From: JASLDZ01 sp038226305
GTDB taxonomy: Bacteria; Pseudomonadota; Alphaproteobacteria; Caulobacterales; Caulobacteraceae
NCBI GenBank assembly: GCA_038226305.1
Contig: JBBRQN010000001.1
Location: 1 to 64,000, forward strand
Direction of reading: 5' to 3'
DNA: 64,000 bases
Positions 55,326 to 63,498 of the stretch are shown here, one piece after another. Both the position numbers and the translations under genes were made by a program. Under the pieces are notes generated by a model that was not told the origin of the DNA, made no database searches, and was given only the letters and a program-made list of their open reading frames with translations. Within the stretch, counting starts at the first letter, position 1. The number at the start of each line of letters is the position of its first letter.

Positions 55326-56851
55326 TGACGGCGGTGGAGGCGCCGCTCAGCGCCGAAGCACGAGACCGGTCTGAACTGACCCTTCGCCGCAATATCATGA
55401 TCGCCCTGGGCGTGGGGCTGGCTGCCCTCGTGGCGCTCGTCGTCATCGCGGCCATGCTCTATCGGCATCACCAGACCAACTCCGCCTGGGTGAAGCACGC
55501 CTATTCCACCGAAGCCAAGATCAGCACCATCGGCACCGTTCTGGAGCGCATGGAGACGGCCCGGCGCGGCTATCTGCTCTCGCCCGACGACTCCTACTGG
55601 AAGACCTATCTCGAGACGCGCGAAACGATCAAACCGCTGATCGGCGACCTGAAGGCCTTCATCCCGGAGGAAGCGGCGCAACAGCTGGCCATCGCGCGGC
55701 TGGAGGTTCTTCTGGACGACAAGCTCGGTCAGATGAAGCGCACGATCGAGGCCGCTCACGCTGGAAATCGCGATGGTGCCAGGCGGGAGTTTCTGGACGA
55801 TGCACCGCGACGCGTGACGCAGGTCATGCGCGAGCAGCTGAACCAGATGCTGACCACGGAGGGCTGGCTCCTCGTCATCCGCTCCGGCCAGGAGCAGCGC
55901 AGCGCAGGGTGGCTTCTGGGCGCGATCGCTTCCATCGCCGTGCTCCTCGCAGGCCTCGGCCTGGGCAGCTGGCTCCTCGTCAGCCGGTTCGCCGCCGATC
56001 TTTCGCGCAGCAAGGTCGCGTTGCAGGCGCTGAACGTCGGGCTGGAAGATGCGGTGACGGCCCGAACCATCGAACTGTCCCGCGCCAACGAAGAGCTGCA
56101 GCGGTTCGCCTATATCGTCAGCCACGACCTGCGCTCGCCCCTAGTGAACGTGCTGGGTTTCACGAGCGAGCTTGAGACCGCTATCAAGCCGCTGGAAGAC
56201 CTCATCCGCCGGGCTGATGCAGCCGATGCGACGATGGTCACCAAGGCGGCGCGCGAGGCGGTCACGCTCGACTTGCCGGAGTCGATCGGCTTCATCCGCA
56301 CCTCCACCCAGAAGATGGACCGGCTGATCAACGCCATCCTGCGTCTGTCGCGCGAGGGCCGGCGCACCCTGACGCCGGAGCGGCTGAACATGAACGTCGT
56401 GATCGGCGGTGTGATCGACACCCTGCGCATCCAGGCCGACACGAGGGGTGCCGAAGTGATCGCCGAGGGGCCCTTGCCGGGTGTCGAGACGGACCGGCTG
56501 GCGGTGGAGCAGGTGTTCGCCAACCTGATCGAGAACGCCATCAAATATCTCAAGCCGGGCCGGCCCGGCCGGGTCGTGGTGCGGGGACGCATTGTGGGCC
56601 CGCGCGTCGTTTACGATGTTGTCGACAACGGTCGCGGCATCGCACCCGGCGATCAGCAGCGCGTGTTCGACCTGTTCCGTCGCGCCGGTCCCCAGGATCA
56701 GGCGGGCGAGGGCATAGGTCTCGCGCATGTGCGTACGCTGGTGTATCGCCTCGGGGGCTTGATCGACTGCCATTCCGAACTCGATGAGGGGGCTACGTTC
56801 AGCGTGTCCCTCCCGCGCAAACTGAGCCGCGAGCTGACCCAAAGCCGATGA
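55325..56851 (+). CDS. CHASE3-type sensor histidine kinase
   Basis: 508 residues from the ATG in TGATG; a GTG three bases earlier is equally placed. TM1 is at about 24-45. A helical periplasmic domain of CHASE3 type follows (ERMETARRGYLLSPDDSYW at about 75-93), then TM2 at about 197-220, a coiled coil, and HisKA with His267 in VSHDLRSPLVN. Helix 2 of HisKA is preceded by an insertion of about 25 residues (ATMVTKAAREAVTLDLPES), typical of phytochrome-like kinases. The ATPase has NLIENAIKYL, DNGRGIA and GEGIGLAHV. It overlaps a single-domain response regulator by 4 bases, its likely partner. Confidence 0.92.
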   Translation: MTAVEAPLSAEARDRSELTLRRNIMIALGVGLAALVALVVIAAMLYRHHQTNSAWVKHAYSTEAKISTIGTVLERMETARRGYLLSPDDSYWKTYLETRETIKPLIGDLKAFIPEEAAQQLAIARLEVLLDDKLGQMKRTIEAAHAGNRDGARREFLDDAPRRVTQVMREQLNQMLTTEGWLLVIRSGQEQRSAGWLLGAIASIAVLLAGLGLGSWLLVSRFAADLSRSKVALQALNVGLEDAVTARTIELSRANEELQRFAYIVSHDLRSPLVNVLGFTSELETAIKPLEDLIRRADAADATMVTKAAREAVTLDLPESIGFIRTSTQKMDRLINAILRLSREGRRTLTPERLNMNVVIGGVIDTLRIQADTRGAEVIAEGPLPGVETDRLAVEQVFANLIENAIKYLKPGRPGRVVVRGRIVGPRVVYDVVDNGRGIAPGDQQRVFDLFRRAGPQDQAGEGIGLAHVRTLVYRLGGLIDCHSELDEGATFSVSLPRKLSRELTQSR

Positions 56852-57291
56852 CCGAAGATCAAAAGTCCGTCACCATCGTGATGATCGAGGACGATGAGGG
56901 CCACGCGCGCCTGATCGAACGCAACATCCGCCGTGCAGGCATCTCCAACGAGATCCGTCACTTCGCCGACGGCAGCTCAGCGCTGGAGTTCCTTTTCAGG
57001 GACATGGGCGGCCCCCTGTTCAACGGCCCCGCCCTCGTGCTCCTCGACCTGAACCTGCCGGACATGAGCGGCACGACGATCCTTGAGCGGATCAAGGCCG
57101 AACCCCAGCTTCGCCGGGTGCCCGTGGTCGTGCTGACCACCACCGACGACAAGACCGAGATCAAGCGGTGCTACGATCTGGGCTGCAACGTCTACATCAC
57201 CAAGCCGGTGAACTATGAGTCCTTCGCCGATGCCATCCGGCAGCTGGGCCTGTTCTTGACGGTGATTCAGGTGCCCGAAATCGAGCCCTGA
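56848..57291 (+). CDS. Single-domain response regulator (Rcp1-like)
   Basis: 147 residues, receiver domain only. Acidic pair in MIEDDEGHARLIERNIR, phosphorylated Asp67 in VLLDLNLPDMSG, Thr switch in VVLTTTDD, and Lys in YITKPVNYESF. No output domain follows. The ATGA overlap with the CHASE3 kinase marks a cognate pair. This Rcp1-type receiver is common with phytochrome-like kinases. The output may be a phosphorelay or protein-protein contact; no HPt gene is adjacent. Converges on the second permease with 14 bases between. Confidence 0.93.
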   Translation: MTEDQKSVTIVMIEDDEGHARLIERNIRRAGISNEIRHFADGSSALEFLFRDMGGPLFNGPALVLLDLNLPDMSGTTILERIKAEPQLRRVPVVVLTTTDDKTEIKRCYDLGCNVYITKPVNYESFADAIRQLGLFLTVIQVPEIEP

Positions 57292-57305
57292 GCACCGCCG
57301 CCAGC

Positions 57306-58730
57306 TCACGCCAGCAGGCTGCGCCTCCGGGCGTAGAGTACGTAGACGCCGAGCCCGATCGCGTTCCACACAAAGAACAGGCCGATCGTGATCCCCGGCA
57401 GGCTGCTGAACAGATACAGGCAGCCGAGAATGCCCAGCGGGCCGACGACCCATGCCCAAGGCGTGCGGAACACCCGAGGCCGCTCCGGCTCCCGGCGGCG
57501 CAGCACCAGCATGCACACGCACACCGCGATAAAGGCGCAGAGCGTGCCGGAGTTGGCCAGCGCCGCGATCTGACCCAGGGGTAGGAACCCTGCGATGGCC
57601 GCCGCGATGACCGCCGTCAGCACCGTCACGGCCACCGGCGCCCCGCGGGCGTTCACCCGGGCCAGGGCCTCAGGCAGCATCCGGTCGCGGGCCATGGCGA
57701 AGAAGATGCGGCTCTGGCCATACATGAAGGCGAGGATCACTGTGGGCAGGGCGATCACGGCCGCGGCGGCTACGAGCTTGGCCGCGAGGGGCTGGCTCAG
57801 GGCGTTCATGATGAACACCAGCGGTGCCGGATCCTTGGCGAAGGTCTCCACCCGCGCGGCGCCGATCGCGGCGGCAGCCACGGTCATGTAGATCGCCACG
57901 CACACGAGCATCGAGCCGATGATGCCGATGGTCAGGTCTCGCGCGGGGTTCTTGGCCTCCTCCGCCGCGGTGGAGATGGCGTCGAAGCCGTAGAAGGCGA
58001 AGAAGATGATGGCGGCGGCGGCCATCACGCCCACCTTCTGACCGCTCACCTCATGGCTGCCGAAGCCGTTGGGCATGAACGGCGTGAAGTGGCTGGCGTC
58101 GAAGTGCGGAAAGGCGATCGCCACGAAGGCTCCCAGCGCCAGAACCTTCACCACCACCAACGCTGTGTTGATCGTGGCGCTCTCCCGGGTGCCGAGGGTG
58201 AGGAGCCCGCCTACGAGCAAGGTGATCGCGACGGCCGGCAGGTTGACGATGCCCCCCGCCGTCTCGGGTCCGGCGCGCAGGGCGGCGGGCAGATGGACGC
58301 CCACGGCGTCCAGGAACTCCAGCGCGTGGCCCGACCAGCCGACGGCCACGGCGCTGCACACGACGGTGTATTCCAGGATCAGGCTCCAGCCGACGACCCA
58401 CGCCAGCGTCTCCCCCAGCACCGCGTAGCTGTAGGTATAGGCGCTGCCTGCCGCCGGGATCAGCGTCGCCATCTCCGCATACGCCAGGGCTGCGCAGATG
58501 CAGACCGCGCCTGCGATGGCGAAGCTCAGGATCACCCCCGGCCCCGCCAGCCCCGCGCCCACGCCGGTCAGGGTGTAGATGCCTGTGCCCACGATCGCGC
58601 CGACGCCCAGCGCCACGAGGTGCGGCCAGGACAGGGTGGCGGCCAGCCTCTGCGAGCCGGCACCGAGATCGCGCGCCGCATCGACGCCCTTGCGGCGCCA
58701 GCGATTCGCAGGGGCGGGGAACATGCTCAC
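57306..58730 (-). CDS. APC-superfamily amino acid permease (second copy type)
   Basis: 474 residues with about 12 membrane helices. The APC signature is GVGAIVGTGIYTLTG in TM1, AGSAYTYSYAVLGETLAWVVGW in TM3-4 (given here as a family pattern), and YGQSRIFFAMARDRMLP in the TM8 region. The GTG start overlaps the upstream peptidase stop as GTGA; an ATG two codons in is the alternative. Transports amino acids inward; the substrate is probably among the products of the coupled M28 peptidase. A paralogue of the permease at 3025-4578 but not a recent duplicate, as sequences differ throughout. Confidence 0.92.
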   Translation of the reverse strand: MSMFPAPANRWRRKGVDAARDLGAGSQRLAATLSWPHLVALGVGAIVGTGIYTLTGVGAGLAGPGVILSFAIAGAVCICAALAYAEMATLIPAAGSAYTYSYAVLGETLAWVVGWSLILEYTVVCSAVAVGWSGHALEFLDAVGVHLPAALRAGPETAGGIVNLPAVAITLLVGGLLTLGTRESATINTALVVVKVLALGAFVAIAFPHFDASHFTPFMPNGFGSHEVSGQKVGVMAAAAIIFFAFYGFDAISTAAEEAKNPARDLTIGIIGSMLVCVAIYMTVAAAAIGAARVETFAKDPAPLVFIMNALSQPLAAKLVAAAAVIALPTVILAFMYGQSRIFFAMARDRMLPEALARVNARGAPVAVTVLTAVIAAAIAGFLPLGQIAALANSGTLCAFIAVCVCMLVLRRREPERPRVFRTPWAWVVGPLGILGCLYLFSSLPGITIGLFFVWNAIGLGVYVLYARRRSLLA

Positions 58731-61039
58731 GGGCGGTGCGGAGCGGGTGCGTCGAGAAGGCCGGTGGCCGCCTCGAGCGCTGCGGAATAGCGGTTCAGCG
58801 CCTCGGCCGTCTTCACCACGTAGCGGGCGGCGATCTCATAGCGTCCGGCCTCCATCGCCTCGCGCACGCCCGGGATGGTCTTCGCGCCATAGCCCGTGAG
58901 CGTGCCAGGCGCGTAGACCAGGTGGCGAAACCACGGCCGGTCGGGAAGGCCCTCGGCCCCCAGGAAATGCTGCTCCATGCGGATCATCGAAGCATCGAGC
59001 GCCGCGCGCTGCTTGGCCGGGGCAGAGGGTCCCGCGGCGGCATAGCGGGCATCATAGGCGGCGGCAGCGGCCTTCAGCCGGACCACCGACTGATCCAGCG
59101 GCCCCAGATCCACCGTGGGCGGCATGGCCTCGCGCGACGGCGGCGAGGTTGTCTTCATGGGATCGGAGGCTGCGGTGAAGGCTCCGGAGTCGAGAAGCCC
59201 GTTCACAAGGTCGGCCTTGTCCCGCTGGCCGGCCCCCAGCTTGCGCAGCTCTTCCACATAGTCGCCGATGGTGGCGGCGGTGTCGGAGAAGCGCATTGGG
59301 GCGCTGTCGGCTTCCGACAGGCGCAGAACCGCCCGCCCGGTCACCTGCGCCAGCGCCGCCGAGTATTTGAAGCCCGGATCGCCGAAGCGGCTGAAGTGCT
59401 CATAGGTGTCGTAGGCCGAGTGATAGACGCCGCCATCGACGCCTTCGCCGCCAAAGCCGAGGTCCAGTGTCGCGATGCCCAGATGCTGCAGGAAGGCCGA
59501 ATAGTCCGAGCCGGAGCCCAGCGCCTCGATCGGCAGGTCGTCGCCGCCCTTGGCCTTCATGGCGAGCTTCTTCTCGCGCTCGCCCGGGGTCTCGTAACCC
59601 GTGACGCGGATGCGGGCGCGCTGGCGGTCGTTCACGGAGATCTGCCGCTCCGGGTCGGGCACTGAGGCGGTGATCTCGTTGACCATGTGCTGCAGCGCCT
59701 GCGAGCCCCCGCCGTGGAAGAAGCCGCGGTCGCTGTTGTCGGTGTTGATGTAGGCCAGGGCCTTTTTCTGCAGCTCGTCGGCGTGCTGCTCGGCCCACTC
59801 CGTGGAACCCACGAGGCCCGGCTCCTCCGCGTCCCAGCTCAGGTAGACGAGCGTACGCTTGGGCGACCATCCCGCCTGGTGCAGGGCGCCCAGCGATTTC
59901 GCCTCCGCCAGCATGGCCCCGTGGCCCGAAAGCGGGTCGGAGGCGCCGTAGACCCAGCCGTCGCGGTGATTGCCGCGCAGCACCCACTGATCCGGCTGCG
60001 CCGATCCCTTCAGGGTGGCGACCACGTCGTAGATCGTCTTCAGCCCCCAGTCCGACTTGACCACGAGGTGCGCTCGCGCCGGGCCCGGACCCACGTGGTA
60101 GGTGATCGGCAAGGCACCTCGCCAGGTGCGCGACACCACCGCCCCCTCCAGCGCCTGCAGGAAGGGCAGGGCGTCTGCGTAGGAAATCGGCAGGGCCGGG
60201 ATCTTCAGGATCGTGGTCGCCTCCGCGCGGGTGAGGCGCTTGGCATCCTTCGTCGCGCCGACGCCGGGGGTGAGCGGATCGCCTGGATAGGTGGTCATCA
60301 CCTGTACGGAGCCGCGCTGCACGCCGTCGGGCGGGCGCTGGCCGCCCTTGGGATAGACGTCGTCGGTGGCATAGCCGTCGTCGGCCGGGTCGGAGTAGAT
60401 CAGGCAGCCGACGGCACCGTGCTCCTGCGCCAGCAGCGGCTTCAGCCCACGCCAGCCGCCGCCATAGCGGGTGATGACGATCTTGCCTTTCACGTCCACG
60501 CCCAGGCGCTCCAGCGCCTTGTAGTCGTCGGGCATGCCCTGGTTGACGTAGATCACCTCGGCCGTGACATCCCCGTCGCCCTGATAGGCGAGGTAGGGGG
60601 GCAGGGCGGTCGCCTCGCCCCTCGCAGAGGTGGCGTCGCCCGCAACAGGCGGCTCATGCAGTTTGGCGGTGAAGGCGGGGCCGCCCGACACCAGGGAAAG
60701 GCCGACGGTGATCGGCGTGGGATACAGGATGTCGAAGGTCTCGATCTTCGCGTCCCAGCCCCACGCCTTGAACTGCGCGGCGGTGAACTCGGCGTTCTCC
60801 TTGTCGTGCGGGCTGCCAACGTTGTTCGGCATGGAGGCGAAGCGCTTCATCCAGGCGTCGAGATCGACGGTCGAGATTGTCGAATCGAACCGCTTCTCCA
60901 GATCTAACTGCGCCTGGGCGTGGGCCGCGGTGAAGCCGAACACCTGCGCGCCCCGGGCCTGCGCCGAAGCCCCCCCTCCCGACAGCCCCAGAAGAGCAAA
61001 GGCGCTGACGCCCGCGAGGATCAGACGGCTGGAGATCAT
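58727..61039 (-). CDS. M28-family metallopeptidase of the glutamate carboxypeptidase II type
   Basis: 770 residues. Signal peptide about 1-26 (ending ASA). A PA insert domain (about 150-260), then the binuclear zinc site: His358 in NHRDGW, Asp368 in YGASDPLSGHG, Glu405 and Glu406 in WDAEEPGL, Asp434 in INTDNSD and His539 in VYHSAYDTYEH. A C-terminal transferrin-receptor-like dimerisation domain (about 620-750) follows. This is the M28B architecture. The enzyme releases C-terminal acidic residues such as glutamate from small peptides or poly-glutamate chains. Periplasmic or outer-membrane-facing. Coupled to the amino acid permease (GTGA) and divergent from a TonB-dependent receptor. Confidence 0.93.
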   Translation of the reverse strand: MISSRLILAGVSAFALLGLSGGGASAQARGAQVFGFTAAHAQAQLDLEKRFDSTISTVDLDAWMKRFASMPNNVGSPHDKENAEFTAAQFKAWGWDAKIETFDILYPTPITVGLSLVSGGPAFTAKLHEPPVAGDATSARGEATALPPYLAYQGDGDVTAEVIYVNQGMPDDYKALERLGVDVKGKIVITRYGGGWRGLKPLLAQEHGAVGCLIYSDPADDGYATDDVYPKGGQRPPDGVQRGSVQVMTTYPGDPLTPGVGATKDAKRLTRAEATTILKIPALPISYADALPFLQALEGAVVSRTWRGALPITYHVGPGPARAHLVVKSDWGLKTIYDVVATLKGSAQPDQWVLRGNHRDGWVYGASDPLSGHGAMLAEAKSLGALHQAGWSPKRTLVYLSWDAEEPGLVGSTEWAEQHADELQKKALAYINTDNSDRGFFHGGGSQALQHMVNEITASVPDPERQISVNDRQRARIRVTGYETPGEREKKLAMKAKGGDDLPIEALGSGSDYSAFLQHLGIATLDLGFGGEGVDGGVYHSAYDTYEHFSRFGDPGFKYSAALAQVTGRAVLRLSEADSAPMRFSDTAATIGDYVEELRKLGAGQRDKADLVNGLLDSGAFTAASDPMKTTSPPSREAMPPTVDLGPLDQSVVRLKAAAAAYDARYAAAGPSAPAKQRAALDASMIRMEQHFLGAEGLPDRPWFRHLVYAPGTLTGYGAKTIPGVREAMEAGRYEIAARYVVKTAEALNRYSAALEAATGLLDAPAPHRP

Positions 61040-61188
61040 GGATTCGCTCAACTCCGTTGGTGAGCCGACCTTAGAGCGAAAGCCACACTCCGCCAGCCGC
61101 TCCTCATCGCGAGGGGGGCGACATGGCCGCCGCCGCACAACCCCGCTACAAGCTTGGGTATGAAAACGCGCCTCAGGGATGGTGGACG

Positions 61189-63237
61189 ATGCTGATCGCT
61201 GCCCCCCCGCCGTCTCCGCCGGCTCTCGCTACCGCCCCTGCCTCCGCCGTCAGCGAGGTGGTGGTGCGCTCCACCCGCCTGCCGACATCCGCCGCAGACG
61301 CCGCCTTCTCGGTGGTGCGCATCTCGCCCGACGCCCTGCGCGAGCGCGCCCGGCTGGACGAGGCGCTGCAGAGCGCGCCCGGTGCCTCGCTCTTTCGCCG
61401 AACCACAAGCTTCGGGGCCAACCCCACGACGCAGGGCGTCTCGCTGCGGGCCATCGGCGGCTCGGGAGCCAGCCGGGCGCTCGTGACGCTGGATGGAGTG
61501 CCGCAGAACGATCCGTTCGGCGGCTGGGTTATCTGGTCGGCCCTGCCCAGCGAGGCGATCGGCTCCGCCTCGCTGGTGCGTGGCGCGGGCGCTGGCCCCT
61601 ATGGCTCTGGTGCCCTGACGGGCGTGGTGAGCCTGCAGGGCGTGGACGCCGTCTCAGGCGGTGCCGCAGCCTCCATCGGCGGCGGCTCGCTGGGTGACTT
61701 TCGCGCTTCGGCCATTGCCAGCGGCTCCGGCCACGGCGTGCAGGCCACGGGCGTCGGTTCGTTCGAGTCGAGCAATGGCTGGACGCCAGTTCGCGGCCCC
61801 CGCAGCGGTGCGGCCGATGTGCCGCTGGCTTTCCGCAGCCGCACGGGCGCCCTGACGCTCACCACCGACGTGGGCTCGGCCGCCGCGGCCTTCCGCCTTT
61901 CAGGCTACGACGAACAGCGCAGCGCCGGGCTCGTCGGTGCCAACTCCCGTGCCAGCGGCGCGCAGGCGAGCGCTACGCTTGCGGCCCAGCCGACGCCCCA
62001 AAAAGCCGGATGGCGATTGCAGGCCTGGGTGCTGACGTCCGACCTGGTCAACCGCTCGGTCTCCACGGCGCTCAACCGGGCGACGACGACCCCGGCCAAC
62101 GACCAGTACGCCACGCCCGCCACCGGCTGGGGCTTGAACGCCGCCATCCGTACGGGCGGCACGGACCGATCCCTCGAGGTCGGGGCCGACCTGCGCGGCT
62201 CGGACGGGGAAAGCCGCGAGCGCTTCCGCTATCTCGCCGGGGCCTTCACGCGCACCCGGGCGGCGGGCGGCGCCGAGCTCGTGGGCGGGCTCTATGCCGA
62301 GGGGCAGCTGAAGCGCGGTCCCTGGCTGCTGGCGCTGGGCGCGCGGGCCGATGGGTTCTCGACCTACGACGCCCACCGCACGGAACGCGACGCCGTGACC
62401 GGCGCCACAACGCTCGACCTGCGCCAGAATGGCCGCTCCGGCCTCGTCCCGACGGGCCGGGTGGGTCTGCGTCGAGACGTGGCTGCGGTGGAGGGCGGGT
62501 TCCTTCGCGCCGCGGCCTACACGGGCTTTCGCGTACCGACCCTGAACGAACTGCACCGCCCCTTCCGCGTGGGCAATGACGTCACGGAAGCCAACGCGGC
62601 GCTGAAGCCCGAGCGGCTGTACGGGGCCGAATTCGGCGGCGGCATCGAGCGCGCGCGGTCGAGCCTGACGGCAGCCGTGTTCGCAAACCGGCTGGACGAC
62701 GCGATCACCAACGTCACGCAACGGGCCGGGCCGTTCACCGACCCGGTGGCAGGTGTGATTCCGGCTGGCGGCGTGCTGCGACGGCGGATGAACGCCGGGC
62801 GCATCGATGCCTATGGCCTGGAAGCCGACGGCCGCACGCGGCTGGGGGCGTTCGAGCTCTCGGCCGCCCTGGCCTACACCATTGCCCGGGCGGACGGGGG
62901 CGATGTCGCGCCGCAGCTCACCGGCCTGCGCCCGGCGCAGACGCCGCGACTCACGGCGACCTCCGCCCTGCGCTGGGCCCCCTCGGATCACCTGAGCCTG
63001 TCCGGCAACCTGCGCTATGAGACCGCCCGGTTCGACGACGACCAGAACCTGCGTCGCCTCGCGCCGGCTCTGACGGCCAACGCCCGGGCCGAGTGGCGAT
63101 TCGCGCCCCGGCTGGCGCTCGTCGTCGCAATCGACAATTTGGCCGACATCGACGTGCAGACCGGCCGGACCGCCGACGGCGTCGTCAGCTACGCCCCGCC
63201 GCGCACGGTGCGATTCGAATTGCACGCCGGGCTCTAG
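61189..63237 (+). CDS. TonB-dependent outer-membrane receptor
   Basis: 682 residues from ATG 61189. The plug domain spans about 25-150: EVVVRSTRLP, a possible TonB-box region, DALRERARLDEALQSAPG, TQGVSLRAIGGSGASRALVTLDG in part, and VRGAGAGPYGSGALTG. The rest is a 22-strand type barrel ending RTVRFELHAGL, with alternate polar/hydrophobic residues and a terminal Leu rather than Phe. It imports a large or scarce substrate using TonB energy. The start region is odd: residues 1-20 (MLIAAPPPSPPALATAPASA) lack a basic n-region, and a 2-frame ATG 29 bases upstream encodes KTRLRDGGR before stopping. Divergent from the M28 peptidase operon. Confidence 0.9.
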   Translation: MLIAAPPPSPPALATAPASAVSEVVVRSTRLPTSAADAAFSVVRISPDALRERARLDEALQSAPGASLFRRTTSFGANPTTQGVSLRAIGGSGASRALVTLDGVPQNDPFGGWVIWSALPSEAIGSASLVRGAGAGPYGSGALTGVVSLQGVDAVSGGAAASIGGGSLGDFRASAIASGSGHGVQATGVGSFESSNGWTPVRGPRSGAADVPLAFRSRTGALTLTTDVGSAAAAFRLSGYDEQRSAGLVGANSRASGAQASATLAAQPTPQKAGWRLQAWVLTSDLVNRSVSTALNRATTTPANDQYATPATGWGLNAAIRTGGTDRSLEVGADLRGSDGESRERFRYLAGAFTRTRAAGGAELVGGLYAEGQLKRGPWLLALGARADGFSTYDAHRTERDAVTGATTLDLRQNGRSGLVPTGRVGLRRDVAAVEGGFLRAAAYTGFRVPTLNELHRPFRVGNDVTEANAALKPERLYGAEFGGGIERARSSLTAAVFANRLDDAITNVTQRAGPFTDPVAGVIPAGGVLRRRMNAGRIDAYGLEADGRTRLGAFELSAALAYTIARADGGDVAPQLTGLRPAQTPRLTATSALRWAPSDHLSLSGNLRYETARFDDDQNLRRLAPALTANARAEWRFAPRLALVVAIDNLADIDVQTGRTADGVVSYAPPRTVRFELHAGL

Positions 63238-63264
63238 CGGAAAGACGAAAGCCAAAAGCGGGCG

Positions 63265-63339
63265 TGGTGGGTTGGCTGGGGTTCGAACCCAGGACCATTC
63301 GATTAAAAGTCGAATGCTCTACCACTGAGCTACCAACCC
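63265..63339 (-). tRNA. tRNA-Lys (anticodon TTT)
   Basis: 75 bases including an encoded CCA. The acceptor stem GGGTTGG (from 63339) pairs with CCAACCC, then discriminator A and CCA at 63267-63265. The D arm is AGCTCAGTGGTAGAGC, the anticodon stem/loop is CGACTTTTAATCG with anticodon TTT flanked by T33 and A37, and the T arm is GGGTTCGAACCCC. It lies 27 bases past the TonB-dependent receptor on the other strand. Confidence 0.95.
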
Positions 63340-63498
63340 GTTTTCACACGGTGCCCGCGAAGAGCGGCTCGTTTAGCGGCCCGCGCGGTGCGGCTCAATC
63401 GCTTCGTGTCTTCTGCCACGCTTGAACTCCGGTCGATGAGCGGGCAATCGTGCTATCATTGCATCGGTCCTGAAATGTTTGGCGGAGTCCTGAGGCCC

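Noticed and set aside
63423..63460. TTGAAC and TATCAT before the last gene as a promoter
   Set aside because: The two elements are about 26 bases apart, too far for a standard promoter, and neither is a strong match.
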